Notes under the pieces: generated by a model
The model's input: the letters and a program-made list of their open reading frames with translations, nothing else
Told to the model about the DNA's origin: nothing
Database searches by the model: none
Origin: Paraburkholderia sp. Ac-20340
Lineage (GTDB): Bacteria; Pseudomonadota; Gammaproteobacteria; Burkholderiales; Burkholderiaceae
Reading direction: 5' to 3'
DNA: 64,000 bases
Assembly (NCBI RefSeq): GCF_017104965.1
Contig: NZ_JAAGPR010000004.1
Location: 62,001-126,000 of the forward strand
In this document: positions 50,853 to 60,200 of the stretch, piece after piece
How the letters are laid out: each line of letters starts with the position of its first letter
Position numbering within the stretch: the stretch's first letter is position 1
Program-made: the position numbers and the translations under genes

Positions 50853-52535
50853 GTGTTCGACTACCTGATTCTCGGCGGCGGTTCGGCCGGCTGCGTGCTT
50901 GCCGCGCGGCTGTCCGAGGACGCCCGCAACACGGTCTGTCTCGTCGAGGCCGGCCGCAATCTCACCCACGCAACGCTGCCGCCCGACATCCGCAGCCGCT
51001 ATCCGGGCCGCGCCTATCTCGACACGCGCAATCTATGGCAAACGCTGCAGGCTCGCATGAGCGCCCCTGCCGCACCGCGCCGCTATGAACAGGCGCGGCT
51101 GCTCGGCGGCGGCTCGGCGATCAATGCGCTGATGGCCAATCGCGGCGCGCCCGCCGATTACGACGAATGGGAAACGCTCGGCGCGAGCGGCTGGAACTGG
51201 GCGAGTTGCCTGCCGTATTTTCTGAAGCTCGAACACGATGTCGATTTCGACGGGCCGCTGCACGGCAAAAGCGGCCCGCTGCGCGTCACGCGCGCGCCGC
51301 GCGAGCGGCTTTCGCCGTTCGTGCGCGGAGTGATCGACGCGCTGGGCCGCCGTGGCTACCCGCTGCGCGCCGACCAGAACGGCGCGTGGGAAGACGGCAC
51401 CTTCGTCGGCACGCTCGGCGTGAGCGCCAATGGCGAGCGGATTCCCACTTCGGTCTGCTATCTCGACGATACCGTGCGCGCGCGCCGAAACCTGAGCATC
51501 GTGACCGAAGCCCAGGTCGAGCGCGTGCTGTTCGACGGCCGGCGCGCGAGCGGCGCGGAACTCGTCTACCACGACGGCACCCGCGACACGATCAGCGCAG
51601 CGCGCGTGATCGTCAGCGCGGGCGCGATCCACAGTCCGGCCTTGCTGATGCGCAGCGGCATCGGCCCGGCGGCCGAACTGGCGGCGCACGGCATTGCCGT
51701 CGTCGCGGCGCGTGACGGCGTGGGCCGCAATCTGATGGAGCATCCGTCGATTGCCGTCTCAGCGTTCCTGCCGCCCGAGGCGCGCACGCCCTTTCCCGAC
51801 GAGCATCACGAGCAGGCGATCGTCCGCTATTCGTCGGGGCTGGCAGGCACGCCGTGCGGCGACATGCACGGCGCGATCCTGTCGCGCTCGGGCTGGCATT
51901 CGGTGGGTTACCGGCTCGGCACGATGTTCTTCTGGGTCAACAAATCGTATTCGCGCGGGCGCGTGACGCTCGCCAGCGCGCACGCCCAGGCGGAGCCGAA
52001 CGTCGAGTTCTCGATGCTTTCCGATCCGCGCGACCTCGAACGCCTGAAAGGCGCGGTGCGTTTTGGCGCGCACACGCTTGCCGACCCGGCTCTGGCGGCC
52101 ACGCTCGGCCCGTGCTTTCCGTCGAGCTATTCGCCGCGCGTGGCCTCCGTGGCGCGCCCTGGCAACTGGAACGCGGTGCAGCGCGGCGTGCTCAGCGGGC
52201 TGCTCGATGTCGCCGGGCCGTTGCGGCCGGCGCTGATCGAACGCGTGATCACCCAGGGCGTGACGCTCGACACGCTGCTCGCCGACGATGCGGCGCTGAG
52301 CGGCTTCGTCACGCAATCGGTGGGCGGCACCTGGCATCCTTCGGGTACGTGCAGGATGGGCGCGCATGGCGACCCGCTCGCGGTGACCGGGCCCAACGGC
52401 GCGGTTCACGATGTCGATGGCCTGAGCGTGTGCGACGCGTCCGTGATGCCGTCGATTCCCTGCGCAAACACCAACGTGCCCACGATCATGATCGCCGAGC
52501 GGATCGCGGACATGCTGAAGCAAGCAAAGACCTGA
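50853..52535 (+). CDS. GMC-family FAD oxidoreductase (choline dehydrogenase-like)
   Basis: 560 residues, GTG start. N-terminal FAD motif YLILGGGSAGCVLAARLSED with VEAGRN, GMC signature 1 as RLLGGGSAINALMANRGAP, signature 2 as VIVSAGAIHSPALLMRSGIG, and the C-terminal catalytic His region GGTWHPSGTCRMG with SIPCANTNVPTIMIAERIAD. The family oxidises alcohols such as choline to aldehydes. It follows the binding protein gene and is convergent with an aldehyde dehydrogenase, so the pair could oxidise an amino alcohol to an amino acid. Substrate inferred from context only. Confidence 0.93.
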   Translation: MFDYLILGGGSAGCVLAARLSEDARNTVCLVEAGRNLTHATLPPDIRSRYPGRAYLDTRNLWQTLQARMSAPAAPRRYEQARLLGGGSAINALMANRGAPADYDEWETLGASGWNWASCLPYFLKLEHDVDFDGPLHGKSGPLRVTRAPRERLSPFVRGVIDALGRRGYPLRADQNGAWEDGTFVGTLGVSANGERIPTSVCYLDDTVRARRNLSIVTEAQVERVLFDGRRASGAELVYHDGTRDTISAARVIVSAGAIHSPALLMRSGIGPAAELAAHGIAVVAARDGVGRNLMEHPSIAVSAFLPPEARTPFPDEHHEQAIVRYSSGLAGTPCGDMHGAILSRSGWHSVGYRLGTMFFWVNKSYSRGRVTLASAHAQAEPNVEFSMLSDPRDLERLKGAVRFGAHTLADPALAATLGPCFPSSYSPRVASVARPGNWNAVQRGVLSGLLDVAGPLRPALIERVITQGVTLDTLLADDAALSGFVTQSVGGTWHPSGTCRMGAHGDPLAVTGPNGAVHDVDGLSVCDASVMPSIPCANTNVPTIMIAERIADMLKQAKT

Positions 52536-52544
52536 ACGCAGGTC

Positions 52545-52597
52545 GAAACGCGCGCGCCTGACCGGAGCACGCCGCCCCGGCCAGGCGCGCGCGTTTC
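52545..52597. terminator. Strong bidirectional terminator between convergent genes
   Basis: GAAACGCGCGCGCCTG and CAGGCGCGCGCGTTTC form a perfect 16-bp stem, further extended by CCGG/CCGG in the loop region. It separates the convergent GMC oxidase and aldehyde dehydrogenase genes and touches the latter's stop codon. Confidence 0.8.
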
Positions 52598-54026
52598 ACT
52601 CGCCGTAGCCCACCACGCCCTTCACTTCCAGAAACGATTCGATACCCCATTCGCCGTACTCGCGGCCGTTGCCCGACTGCTTGTAACCGCCGAACGGCGC
52701 GCCCGCATCCCACGCCGGATAGTTCAGATACACGCTGCCCGCGCGCAGGCGGTACGCCACGCGGCGCCCGCGCTCCACATCCGCGGACTGCACATACGCG
52801 GCCAGCCCGTACGGGCTGTCGTTGGCGATCGCAATCGCGTCTTCGTCGTCGCGATACGGAATGATCGTCAGGACCGGCCCGAAGATCTCCTCGCGGGCGA
52901 TCCGCATGTCCGGCGTGACATCGGCGAACACGGTCGGCTGCACGTAATAGCCCTGTTCGAGCCCGGCCGGCCGTCCCACGCCGCCCGCCACGAGCGTCGC
53001 GCCTTCGGCAATGCCCGCGCCGATCAGCTCCTGCACGCGGCCGAACTGCACCTCGCTGACCACCGGCCCCAGCGTCGTGCCGGGCGCATCGGCCGGACCG
53101 ACGCGATGCGCCAGCGCCGCGCGCCGCGCGATCTCGACCGCTTGCGCGTGGCGCGCGGCGGGCACCAGCATGCGCGTGGGCGCATTGCACGATTGCCCGC
53201 TGTTGCCGAAACAGGCGTACACGCCCTTCGTCACGGCATCCTCGAAATCGACATCGTCGAGCAGCAGATTCGCCGACTTGCCGCCCAGTTCCTGATGCAC
53301 GCGCTTGACCGTGGGCGCGGCGAGTTGCGCAATCTGGATGCCGGCGCGCGTCGAGCCCGTGAACGACACCATGTCGATATCCGGATGCGCCGCCAGCGGC
53401 GCGCCCACCGAAGGCCCGTCGCCCTGCACGAGATTGAACACGCCAGGCGGCACGCCCGCGGCATCGAGCACTTCGGCGAACAGCACCGCGTTCAGCGGCG
53501 AGATCTCGCTCGGCTTGAGCACCATCGTGCAACCCGCGACCAGCGCAGGCGCGACCTTGCAGACGATCTGGTTGATCGGCCAGTTCCAGGGCGTAATCAG
53601 CGCGACGACGCCAACCGGCTCGTAACGCACGCGCGTGCTGCCCTTGTTGCGCTCCCAGACGAAGTGCTCGCAGGTCTTCAGCAGTTCTTCCAGATGGCGG
53701 CGGCCGATACCGGCCTGCCATTCGTGCGCAAGCGCCTGCGGCGCGCCGATCTCGCGCGAGATGGCCGCGGCGATGTCGTCGTAGCGCACCAGGTACATGT
53801 CCAGAATGCGGCGCACGAGGGCCACGCGTTCGGCCGGGGTGGTCTGCGAAAACGATTCGAAGGCGCGTTTGGCCGCGTCCACCGCGCGATCGACATCGCG
53901 CGCGTCACCGATGGCGATTTCGGCGAACGGCTGTTCGGTGCAAGGATCGATGACCGGCAGGCGCGCGTTGCCGGCGGGCGCGACCCACGCGCCATCGATA
54001 TAGAACTTCAGGGCATGCTCTGTCAT
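52596..54026 (-). CDS. NAD(P)-dependent aldehyde dehydrogenase
   Basis: 476 residues. Complete family motifs: ITPWNWPINQIVCKVAPALV, the NAD-binding FTGSTRAGIQI, the general-base glutamate in ELGGKSANLLLDD, and the catalytic Cys280 in GQSCNAPTRM; the C-terminus has EEIFGPVLTIIPY and PFGGYKQSGNGREYG. Oxidises aldehydes to acids in the cytoplasm. Last gene of the (-) strand amine catabolic operon, 33 bases after a permease gene, so the aldehyde likely comes from amine oxidation by the FAD enzyme of the same operon. Confidence 0.95.
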   Translation of the reverse strand: MTEHALKFYIDGAWVAPAGNARLPVIDPCTEQPFAEIAIGDARDVDRAVDAAKRAFESFSQTTPAERVALVRRILDMYLVRYDDIAAAISREIGAPQALAHEWQAGIGRRHLEELLKTCEHFVWERNKGSTRVRYEPVGVVALITPWNWPINQIVCKVAPALVAGCTMVLKPSEISPLNAVLFAEVLDAAGVPPGVFNLVQGDGPSVGAPLAAHPDIDMVSFTGSTRAGIQIAQLAAPTVKRVHQELGGKSANLLLDDVDFEDAVTKGVYACFGNSGQSCNAPTRMLVPAARHAQAVEIARRAALAHRVGPADAPGTTLGPVVSEVQFGRVQELIGAGIAEGATLVAGGVGRPAGLEQGYYVQPTVFADVTPDMRIAREEIFGPVLTIIPYRDDEDAIAIANDSPYGLAAYVQSADVERGRRVAYRLRAGSVYLNYPAWDAGAPFGGYKQSGNGREYGEWGIESFLEVKGVVGYGE

Positions 54027-54059
54027 GGAGGATTCCAGTCACGGGAAAGAGGCTCAGAC

Positions 54060-54869
54060 TCAGGCGCGCGCCGGCTGCACATTACCCTGGCCGCTGCGCC
54101 GGCTGACCACCACGAGCAGCACGAGCGCAAGCGTCAGCGCAGTCAGCATCGTGCTGATCGCGGCGATGGTCGGATCGATTTCGTCGCGCAGCGTGACGAA
54201 CATCCGGCGCGTGAGCGTCTGGTTGTCGCCGCCGGAAACGAACAGCGCCACCACCGTTTCGTCGAGCGCCTGAATGAACACGAACACCGCGCCCGAGATC
54301 ACGCTCGAACGGATCTGCGGCAGCGTCACGGTCAGAAAGCTGCGCAGCCGGTTCATGCCGAGGCTGCGCGCCGCCATTTCCTGGGCATGATCGAACGAGC
54401 GCAGATCGGCGCCGACCGAAATCAGCACGTAGGGCAGCCCGAGCATCGCATCGGCGACAATCAGCCCGCCCAGCGTATTCACATAGCCGAACTTCGAATA
54501 GACGAAGAACACGCCCACCGCGACGATGATGATCGGCACGATCATCGGCAGCATCAGCACGGTCTTGAGCGGACGGATCAGCGGATGTTCGCCGTGCTCG
54601 ATGGCGTAGGCCGCCGCCACGCCCACCGGCGTGGCGATACAGGCCGCGGACAGCGAAGCGATCAGCGTGATGCGCGCCGCCGCCAGCCATTCGGGATTGC
54701 CGAAGAACGACTCGTACCAGCGCAGCGACAGCGCGGGCGGCGGGAAGGTCATGAAGCGCGTATCCGAGAACGACAGCGGCACGACGATCAGCACCGGAAT
54801 CATCAGGAACGCGAGAATCAGCACCACCAGCGCGATCAGCGCGCCGCGCACGAACGGGTTCGGTCTCAT
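54060..54869 (-). CDS. Polyamine-type ABC transporter permease (PotC-like)
   Basis: 269 residues from the ATG at 54869, which overlaps the stop of the preceding permease by 4 bases; the open frame above it is a shadow. Six hydrophobic segments are visible (ALIALVVLILAFLMIPVLIV, TVLMLPMIVPIIIVAVGVFF and ALTLALVLLVVVSRR at the end). The EAA loop reads EMAARSLGMNRLRSFLTVTL, the contact with the ATPase. Sequence style matches PotC/PotI. Works with the next permease and the ATPase at 57900. Confidence 0.93.
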   Translation of the reverse strand: MRPNPFVRGALIALVVLILAFLMIPVLIVVPLSFSDTRFMTFPPPALSLRWYESFFGNPEWLAAARITLIASLSAACIATPVGVAAAYAIEHGEHPLIRPLKTVLMLPMIVPIIIVAVGVFFVYSKFGYVNTLGGLIVADAMLGLPYVLISVGADLRSFDHAQEMAARSLGMNRLRSFLTVTLPQIRSSVISGAVFVFIQALDETVVALFVSGGDNQTLTRRMFVTLRDEIDPTIAAISTMLTALTLALVLLVVVSRRSGQGNVQPARA

Positions 54870-55783
54870 TTCGCCCCCAGGGTCTTGTCGAGCGGAATCA
54901 CGCGGCTCGCCAGATAGAAGATCGCGAATACGCACAGCAGCAGCACCACGCACACGGAACTCGCCGCGCCCCAGCTGTTGTAGATTTCGACGTTGCGGCT
55001 GACCACCATCGACACCATGATCGATTTGCCGCCGCCCATCAGTTCGGGCGTGATGTAGAAGCCCAGGCACAGCACGAACACGAGCGTCACGCCCGCCACC
55101 ACGCCGCCCAGCGAAAGCGGCAGGAACACGCGCAGGAACGCGTGCAGCGGCGTCGCGCCGAGACTCGCGGCGGCCTGCGAGAGATTGGTCGGGATTTTCT
55201 GCATCGCCGAATAGAGCGGCAGCACCATGAACGGCAGCAGGATATGCACCATCGCCACGATGGTTCCGAACTCGTTGTAGGCAAGCTGCACGGGGCGATC
55301 GACCAGGCCCGAAGCCAGCAGCAGCTTGTTCACGACGCCGGTGCGCTGCAGCAACACGAGCCAGGCATAGGTACGCACCAGCACGCTGGTCCAGAACGGC
55401 AGAATCACCATGCCGAGAATCAGCGCGGTGAATCTGGGCCGCACGGAAGCCGCGAGAAAGGCCACCGGATAGCCGAGCAGGAGCGTCGCGCCGGTCACGA
55501 TCAGGCTCAGCTTGAAGGTGAGCAGGAAGGTGTCGAGATAGGTGCCGCTGAACACGCGATAGTAGTTCGCGAGCGTGAAGCCGCCGTCCTGCCGCACCGA
55601 CTGCCACGACAGCCAGGCCAGCGGCACGACCAGCAGGACCACGATCACGGCCAGCGCGGGCGCCATCAGCAGCAGCATCGTGCGGTTTTCGCGGCGTTGA
55701 TGGTGCCGCGCGGCGGCGGTCTCGTCGGGTTGCATCGGTGCGGTTCCGGCCTCTGTAACAAGTGCTCTGGCAGTAGTCATCAT
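54866..55783 (-). CDS. Polyamine-type ABC transporter permease (PotB-like)
   Basis: 305 residues from the ATG at 55783, which overlaps the upstream FAD oxidase stop; the frame runs ten codons further up. After a polar ~35-residue N-terminus come membrane segments (MLLLMAPALAVIVVLLVVPL, FTALILGMVILPFWTSVLVR, FLPLSLGGVVAGVTLVFVLC). The EAA loop is QAAASLGATPLHAFLRVFLP. Matches PotB/PotH. Forms the translocation pair with the downstream permease. Confidence 0.93.
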   Translation of the reverse strand: MMTTARALVTEAGTAPMQPDETAAARHHQRRENRTMLLLMAPALAVIVVLLVVPLAWLSWQSVRQDGGFTLANYYRVFSGTYLDTFLLTFKLSLIVTGATLLLGYPVAFLAASVRPRFTALILGMVILPFWTSVLVRTYAWLVLLQRTGVVNKLLLASGLVDRPVQLAYNEFGTIVAMVHILLPFMVLPLYSAMQKIPTNLSQAAASLGATPLHAFLRVFLPLSLGGVVAGVTLVFVLCLGFYITPELMGGGKSIMVSMVVSRNVEIYNSWGAASSVCVVLLLCVFAIFYLASRVIPLDKTLGAK

Positions 55784-57123
55784 GCCCCCATGGCATCGAG
55801 GAACTGATACCACGCGGCCACGATTCTGACACCTGGCGCGCGCAGCGAGTGAAACGGCACGGGGCGCAGACCGTCCTGCGCGAGCAGCGCAAGATCGGGC
55901 GTGTCGCCAAGAGCGAGCGCGGCCGCATGCTTGCCGATCAGGCTCGCCATGGCCACGCCCGCGCCGTTATAGCCGACGCAGAACACCGTCGCGTCGTTCG
56001 CGCGGCCCACATGCGGCAGCGCATTGAAAGTCATGCCGACATAGCCGGACCATCGAAACTCGACGCGAATATCGGCGAGATCCGGGAACAGCCCGACCAT
56101 CGCCCGGCGCAGCGCCTCGAAGCCGGTGTCCTGCCCTTCCTTGCCGAAAGCATCGCGCCCACCGAACAGCATGCGGCCGTCCGCGCGGCGGAACCACTTC
56201 ATCATGCGGCGCGTTTCGGTGTAGCTGCGCCGCTGCGTCATCAGCTTCGCGTCCAGCGCGGCGGGCAGGCGTTCGGTTGCGATCATCGCGCTGCGAAACG
56301 GCACCAGCTCGCGGCGCATGGCATCGGTTGCGGGCGTGAGGTCCGAATAGGCGTTTGTCGCGACGATCACCTGGCGCGCGCGCACGTTCGCACCTGGCGT
56401 GCGCAGCGTAACGCCACTAGCGCCGCCAACGCCCGGCGTGCGATCGATTGCGAGCACGGGCGTGGAGGTGTGGATCGGCACGCCGCGTGACGCGACCGCA
56501 CGCGCAATGCCCAGCACGTATTCGAGCGGCAGGATCGTGCCGGCGTCGGCGCTGAGCACGCCGCCGACAAAACCGGTCGAGCCGGTTTCGGCGCTGACTT
56601 CGTCGCGCGACAGCACCGTCATCGAGCGGTCGCCAAGTTGCGCGCGCACCCATTCGGCTTCCGCGACAATCGACGCGAGCGCACGCGCGGTATGCGCGCA
56701 GCGCAGGCTGCCGGTGCGTTCGAACTGCGCGCGCGCAATCCCGCATTCGTCGACCAGCGCCTCGACCGTGCGAACGCCCTCGTGCGCGAGACGGTGCATG
56801 CGCCTCGCCACGTCGATCCCATGCGCGCTCGCGATCGCCGAAAACGACGGGCGAAACTTCGACGACACCACGCCGCCGTTGCGCCCGCTCGCGCCCCACC
56901 CGACCGGATTCGCGTCGAGCACCGCGCACGACACGCCGCGCTGCTGCAACGCGTGGGCGGCGCACAGGCCGGAGTAACCGGCGCCGATCACGGCGACCTC
57001 GACCTGCAGATCGCGCGTGAGCGGCCCCGCGCCAACCGTCGCGTCCAGCGAGGCGGTCTGGCCAGCCAGATGCCGCCAGAGCGATTCCGGCTGCGGCGAG
57101 GTCGAAACCGGCGGCGCGAGCAT
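55780..57123 (-). CDS. FAD-dependent amine oxidase of the DAO family (PuuB-like)
   Basis: 447 residues. FAD motif EVAVIGAGYSGLCAAHALQQ at ~42, then DANPVGWGASGRNGGVVSSK, VIVATNAYSDLTPATDAMRR, FRRADGRMLFGGRDAFGKEG and, near the end, VFCVGYNGAGVAMASLIGKH. The GWGASGRNGG pattern and the length match gamma-glutamylputrescine oxidase (PuuB) and related enzymes. It would deaminate an imported amine to the aldehyde used by the dehydrogenase in the same operon. The start is 2 bases after the HAD gene stop. Confidence 0.92.
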   Translation of the reverse strand: MLAPPVSTSPQPESLWRHLAGQTASLDATVGAGPLTRDLQVEVAVIGAGYSGLCAAHALQQRGVSCAVLDANPVGWGASGRNGGVVSSKFRPSFSAIASAHGIDVARRMHRLAHEGVRTVEALVDECGIARAQFERTGSLRCAHTARALASIVAEAEWVRAQLGDRSMTVLSRDEVSAETGSTGFVGGVLSADAGTILPLEYVLGIARAVASRGVPIHTSTPVLAIDRTPGVGGASGVTLRTPGANVRARQVIVATNAYSDLTPATDAMRRELVPFRSAMIATERLPAALDAKLMTQRRSYTETRRMMKWFRRADGRMLFGGRDAFGKEGQDTGFEALRRAMVGLFPDLADIRVEFRWSGYVGMTFNALPHVGRANDATVFCVGYNGAGVAMASLIGKHAAALALGDTPDLALLAQDGLRPVPFHSLRAPGVRIVAAWYQFLDAMGA

Positions 57124-57125
57124 CG

Positions 57126-57836
57126 TCAGGCCGCGCAGAGTTCGGCTTCGACGGCATCGGCGAGTGCCGCGAGCGTCGGGAAGCAGAAGGTCGGCGTCGT
57201 CACTTTTTCGGGCACCGGCGTGCCGCCGAAACCCGCCTGGCCGCGCCGGCGCTCGATCCAGCAGGTCGAATAGCCCAGCTCCGTCGCGATGCCGATGTCG
57301 TGATACTGGCTCTGCGCCGTGTGCAGGATCTCGCCGAACTTGTAGCCGAACGCCGCCTGACGGCCACGGTTATAGGCGAAGAATTGCGGATCGGGCTTCG
57401 CCACGCCGGTTTCGTCGCAGCAGACCGTATCGTCGAACGGGTCGCCCAGCGTGTGGGCGTACGCGGAAAGCGCGACGCGGTCGGCGTTCGTCATCGCAAC
57501 CAGCCGGAAGTGCTTGCGCAGCCGCTTGAGCGCCGCCACCGAATCCTCGAATGCCGGCCAGTCGAGCACGTCGCGCTGAAAGGCGGCGGCCGTGGTCGCA
57601 TCGGCGGGCAGGTCGAGTTCGGCGGCCAGCGACAGCCACACATTGGCCATCTCGTGGCTGGAGCGGCCATAGAATTTCGCGCGGCCGCGCAGATAAGGCT
57701 CGAAAATCTGCTCGTCGGTCAGATCCTTCGCGGCCGGACCGCCGAGGCGGCGAACCGAGGTCAGCACGCCTTGTTCGAAGTTGATCAGCGTGCCGACGAC
57801 GTCGAACGTCAGCACCTTGAAATCGGTGAGCTTCAT
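57126..57836 (-). CDS. HAD type II hydrolase (2-haloacid dehalogenase-like), copy 1
   Basis: 236 residues. Motif I is LTFDVVGTLINFEQG (nucleophile Asp12) with Val where phosphatases have the second Asp, as in haloacid dehalogenases. Motif II is VAMTNADRVAL, motif III includes the lysine in GVAKPDPQFFAYN, and motif IV is QSQYHDIGIATELG. Paralogous to the protein at 60704, about half the positions matching by eye (ALKRLRKHF and AQSQYHDIGIA are identical). Placement in a polyamine operon suggests a role other than dehalogenation; substrate unknown. Confidence 0.92.
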   Translation of the reverse strand: MKLTDFKVLTFDVVGTLINFEQGVLTSVRRLGGPAAKDLTDEQIFEPYLRGRAKFYGRSSHEMANVWLSLAAELDLPADATTAAAFQRDVLDWPAFEDSVAALKRLRKHFRLVAMTNADRVALSAYAHTLGDPFDDTVCCDETGVAKPDPQFFAYNRGRQAAFGYKFGEILHTAQSQYHDIGIATELGYSTCWIERRRGQAGFGGTPVPEKVTTPTFCFPTLAALADAVEAELCAA

Positions 57837-57899
57837 GGAGAGGTCCTTGATTGCGTTACGGTTGGCTGAAAAGACGGCATGCGCGGCACCCGCGCGCGC

Positions 57900-58976
57900 T
57901 CACGCGGGTACCACGATCGTGTCGCGCGGACTGAGTGCAACGGAAACGGGGGAACCGGGCGCCGGAATGCGATGCCGCGCATCGTGATTGCCGGGCTGGC
58001 GCAGGCTGAGCGCGGTGCCGTCCGCGAGCTTCGCGAACACGCGCAGGCTCTCGCCCTGATACAGCACTTCGGTCACGCGGGCCGACAGGCGGTTGGCGTC
58101 GGGCGGCGCATCGCCGCTGTCGATCACCAGCTTTTCGGTCTGCACCGCGAGCAGCAGCTTGTCGGCGTTCGGCAGCGGTTCGGCGGAACGCAGCACGGCG
58201 TCGCCCAGCCGCACCGCGTCGTCGCCCGCGCGCGTGACCGGCAGCAAGGTCGCCTCGCCGATAAAGCTCGCCACGAACGCATTGCAGGGCCGGTCGTACA
58301 AACGCTCGGGCGTATCGATCTGCACCAGCTTGCCGTTCTTCAGGACTGCCACGCGATCGCTCATGGTCAGCGCCTCGCGCTGGTCGTGCGTCACGTAGAC
58401 GATCGTCGCGCCAAGCCGGCGATGCAGGCGGCGCAGTTCGATCTGCATCGTCTCGCGCAATTGCTTGTCGAGCGCGGACAGCGGTTCGTCCATCAGGATC
58501 AGTTGCGGTTCGAACACCATCGCGCGGGCCAGCGCGACGCGCTGGCGCTGGCCGCCCGAAAGCTCGCTGATACGCCGGCTTTCGTAGCCGCGCAGCTCGA
58601 CCATCGAAAGCGCATCGGCCACCTTGCGGGCCCAGCCCGATTTCGGCTCGCGGCGGGCGCGCAGCGGGAACGCCACGTTCTCGCCCACCGTCATGTGCGG
58701 AAACAACGCGTAGTTCTGGAACACGATGCCAATTTCGCGCTTGTGCGGCGGCGCAAATGTAATGTCGCGCTCGCCAACCCAGACGCTGCCGCTGGACGGC
58801 TGCACGAAACCGCCGAGAATCCCGAGCAGCGTGGTCTTGCCCGAACCCGACGGGCCGAGCAGCGAAACGAATTCCCCTTGCGCGACCTCGAGCGACACAT
58901 CGTCGAGCGCAACGACCTGGCCATAACGTTTGACCGCCGATCGAATCGATACGCCTGCCTTTACTCGTGCGTCCAT
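57900..58976 (-). CDS. Polyamine-type ABC transporter ATPase (PotA-like)
   Basis: 358 residues from the ATG at 58976; the frame runs 29 codons upstream into the divergent promoter region. Walker A GPSGSGKTT, Q-loop IVFQNYALFPHMTVGENV, signature LSGGQRQRVALARAM, Walker B LILMDEPLSALD, switch His in VTHDQREALTMSD, and a C-terminal TOBE-type domain from ~250. This is the standard PotA/MalK-class importer ATPase. First gene of the (-) strand amine operon, divergent from a LysR regulator. Confidence 0.95.
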   Translation of the reverse strand: MDARVKAGVSIRSAVKRYGQVVALDDVSLEVAQGEFVSLLGPSGSGKTTLLGILGGFVQPSSGSVWVGERDITFAPPHKREIGIVFQNYALFPHMTVGENVAFPLRARREPKSGWARKVADALSMVELRGYESRRISELSGGQRQRVALARAMVFEPQLILMDEPLSALDKQLRETMQIELRRLHRRLGATIVYVTHDQREALTMSDRVAVLKNGKLVQIDTPERLYDRPCNAFVASFIGEATLLPVTRAGDDAVRLGDAVLRSAEPLPNADKLLLAVQTEKLVIDSGDAPPDANRLSARVTEVLYQGESLRVFAKLADGTALSLRQPGNHDARHRIPAPGSPVSVALSPRDTIVVPA

Positions 58977-59036
58977 CGTCGCGCTCCGCCTTTCAGTCAG
59001 TGTTGAACCAAGAATAGGCGGCGATTTTTTTGACGG

Positions 59037-59050
59037 CAATTCCCGAATTG
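59037..59050. promoter_or_regulatory. Palindrome between PotA-like and LysR genes
   Basis: CAATTC-CC-GAATTG, a perfect 6-bp palindrome in the 98-base divergent intergenic region, 25 bases before the LysR start. A candidate LysR-type operator. Confidence 0.5.
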
Positions 59051-59074
59051 TTGGATCAGGCATAACATCAGGTC

Positions 59075-60034
59075 ATGCCAAACCTTCGCCGAAAACTCCC
59101 GAGCGCCAACGCGCTGTTCGTCTTCGAGGCGGCCGCGCGCTGCGGTAACTTCACGCGCGCCGCGCAGGAGCTTTATGTCAGCCAGCCGGCCGTGAGCCGC
59201 ATGCTGGCGCGCATGGAAGACCATATTGGCGTGCGCCTGTTCGAGCGCGTGCATGGCGGCATCGAATTGACCGAGAACGGCCGCATTCTGTACCGCAAGA
59301 TTTCAGAGGGACTGAACGGTATCGAGGAAGCGATTCTGGAGATCGAGGCCCGCGCCACGGGCGTCGAGCCGGTTACGCTCTCGGTGTCCACCGCCTTCAC
59401 CACGCACTGGCTGATGCCGCGCATGAGCCGTCTGAACGAGGCGTTTCCTTCGGTGGATCTGCGCTTTCAGTTGATTTCGGGCCGGATCGGCGGACCGCTC
59501 GGCGATGTCGATCTGGGCATGCGTTTTCTGCACGAAGCGGAGATGGGGGAAAACAGCATCAGGGTTATGCCTGAGGTGCTGCTGCCGGTGTGCAATCAGC
59601 GTTATCAGGAACTCGCGCTGGGCGAGGACTGGCTGGCGCACGGCGACACCGTCATCGTCATGGACGACGAGGAGCGCGGCTGGCACGCGCGCTTTGCTGC
59701 GTTCGCGAACGAGACGCGGCGCGCGGCTGGCGTGCTGAGTTTCAACGATTACGCGATCGTCGTGCAGGCCGCGCTGCTCGGCCAGGGCCTCGCGCTCGGC
59801 TGGGTCAACGTCGTCATGCACTGGCTCGCGCAGCGGGCGCTGGTGCCCGCCGTGGACGAACTGCTGGTGACGAACCGTCTGTGCTGTCTGTCGTGGGCGC
59901 CGGGACGCCCGCTCAGGCCGATCGTCGCCGAAGTGCGCGACTGGCTGGTCGCGGAGATGCGCGCCGATCTGGCCGCAGTGGATAGCGCGTATCCGTCGCT
60001 CGGGCTGGCGGCGGCGCTTTCTTCTGGCGAATGA
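59075..60034 (+). CDS. LysR-family regulator (GcvA-like)
   Basis: 319 residues. N-terminal helix-turn-helix LPSANALFVFEAAARCGNFT, then RAAQELYVSQPAVSRMLARM and VRLFERVHGGIELTENG, the GcvA-type pattern. The sensor domain follows (LSVSTAFTTHWLMPRMSRLN, DLGMRFLHEAEMGENSIRVM, VVQAALLGQGLALGWVNVVM). Transcribed away from the PotA-like gene with a palindrome between them, so it probably controls the amine operon. Confidence 0.94.
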   Translation: MPNLRRKLPSANALFVFEAAARCGNFTRAAQELYVSQPAVSRMLARMEDHIGVRLFERVHGGIELTENGRILYRKISEGLNGIEEAILEIEARATGVEPVTLSVSTAFTTHWLMPRMSRLNEAFPSVDLRFQLISGRIGGPLGDVDLGMRFLHEAEMGENSIRVMPEVLLPVCNQRYQELALGEDWLAHGDTVIVMDDEERGWHARFAAFANETRRAAGVLSFNDYAIVVQAALLGQGLALGWVNVVMHWLAQRALVPAVDELLVTNRLCCLSWAPGRPLRPIVAEVRDWLVAEMRADLAAVDSAYPSLGLAAALSSGE

Positions 60035-60200
60035 ATCGACGATTCACACAGGGCGAATAACGGCCTGCGTTCTTCGCCGCCTTATTCGCCACATTCTTCG
60101 CCGCGTATTCCCTGGCCAACGCACAAGCCATCCAGTACCCCCGCATTTTCTACGGAGCCACCCTCCGTGATCGCGATTTGATACTGCCTGACGCGGGCAA

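Noticed and set aside
53106..54917. 603-codon open frame antisense to aldehyde dehydrogenase and permease genes
   Set aside because: Extremely Arg/His/Asp-rich, spans two real genes and their junction; a shadow frame.
60060..60130. Repeated TTCGCCGC-like words after the LysR gene
   Set aside because: Short, imperfect and within a GC-rich spacer; too weak to call a repeat element.
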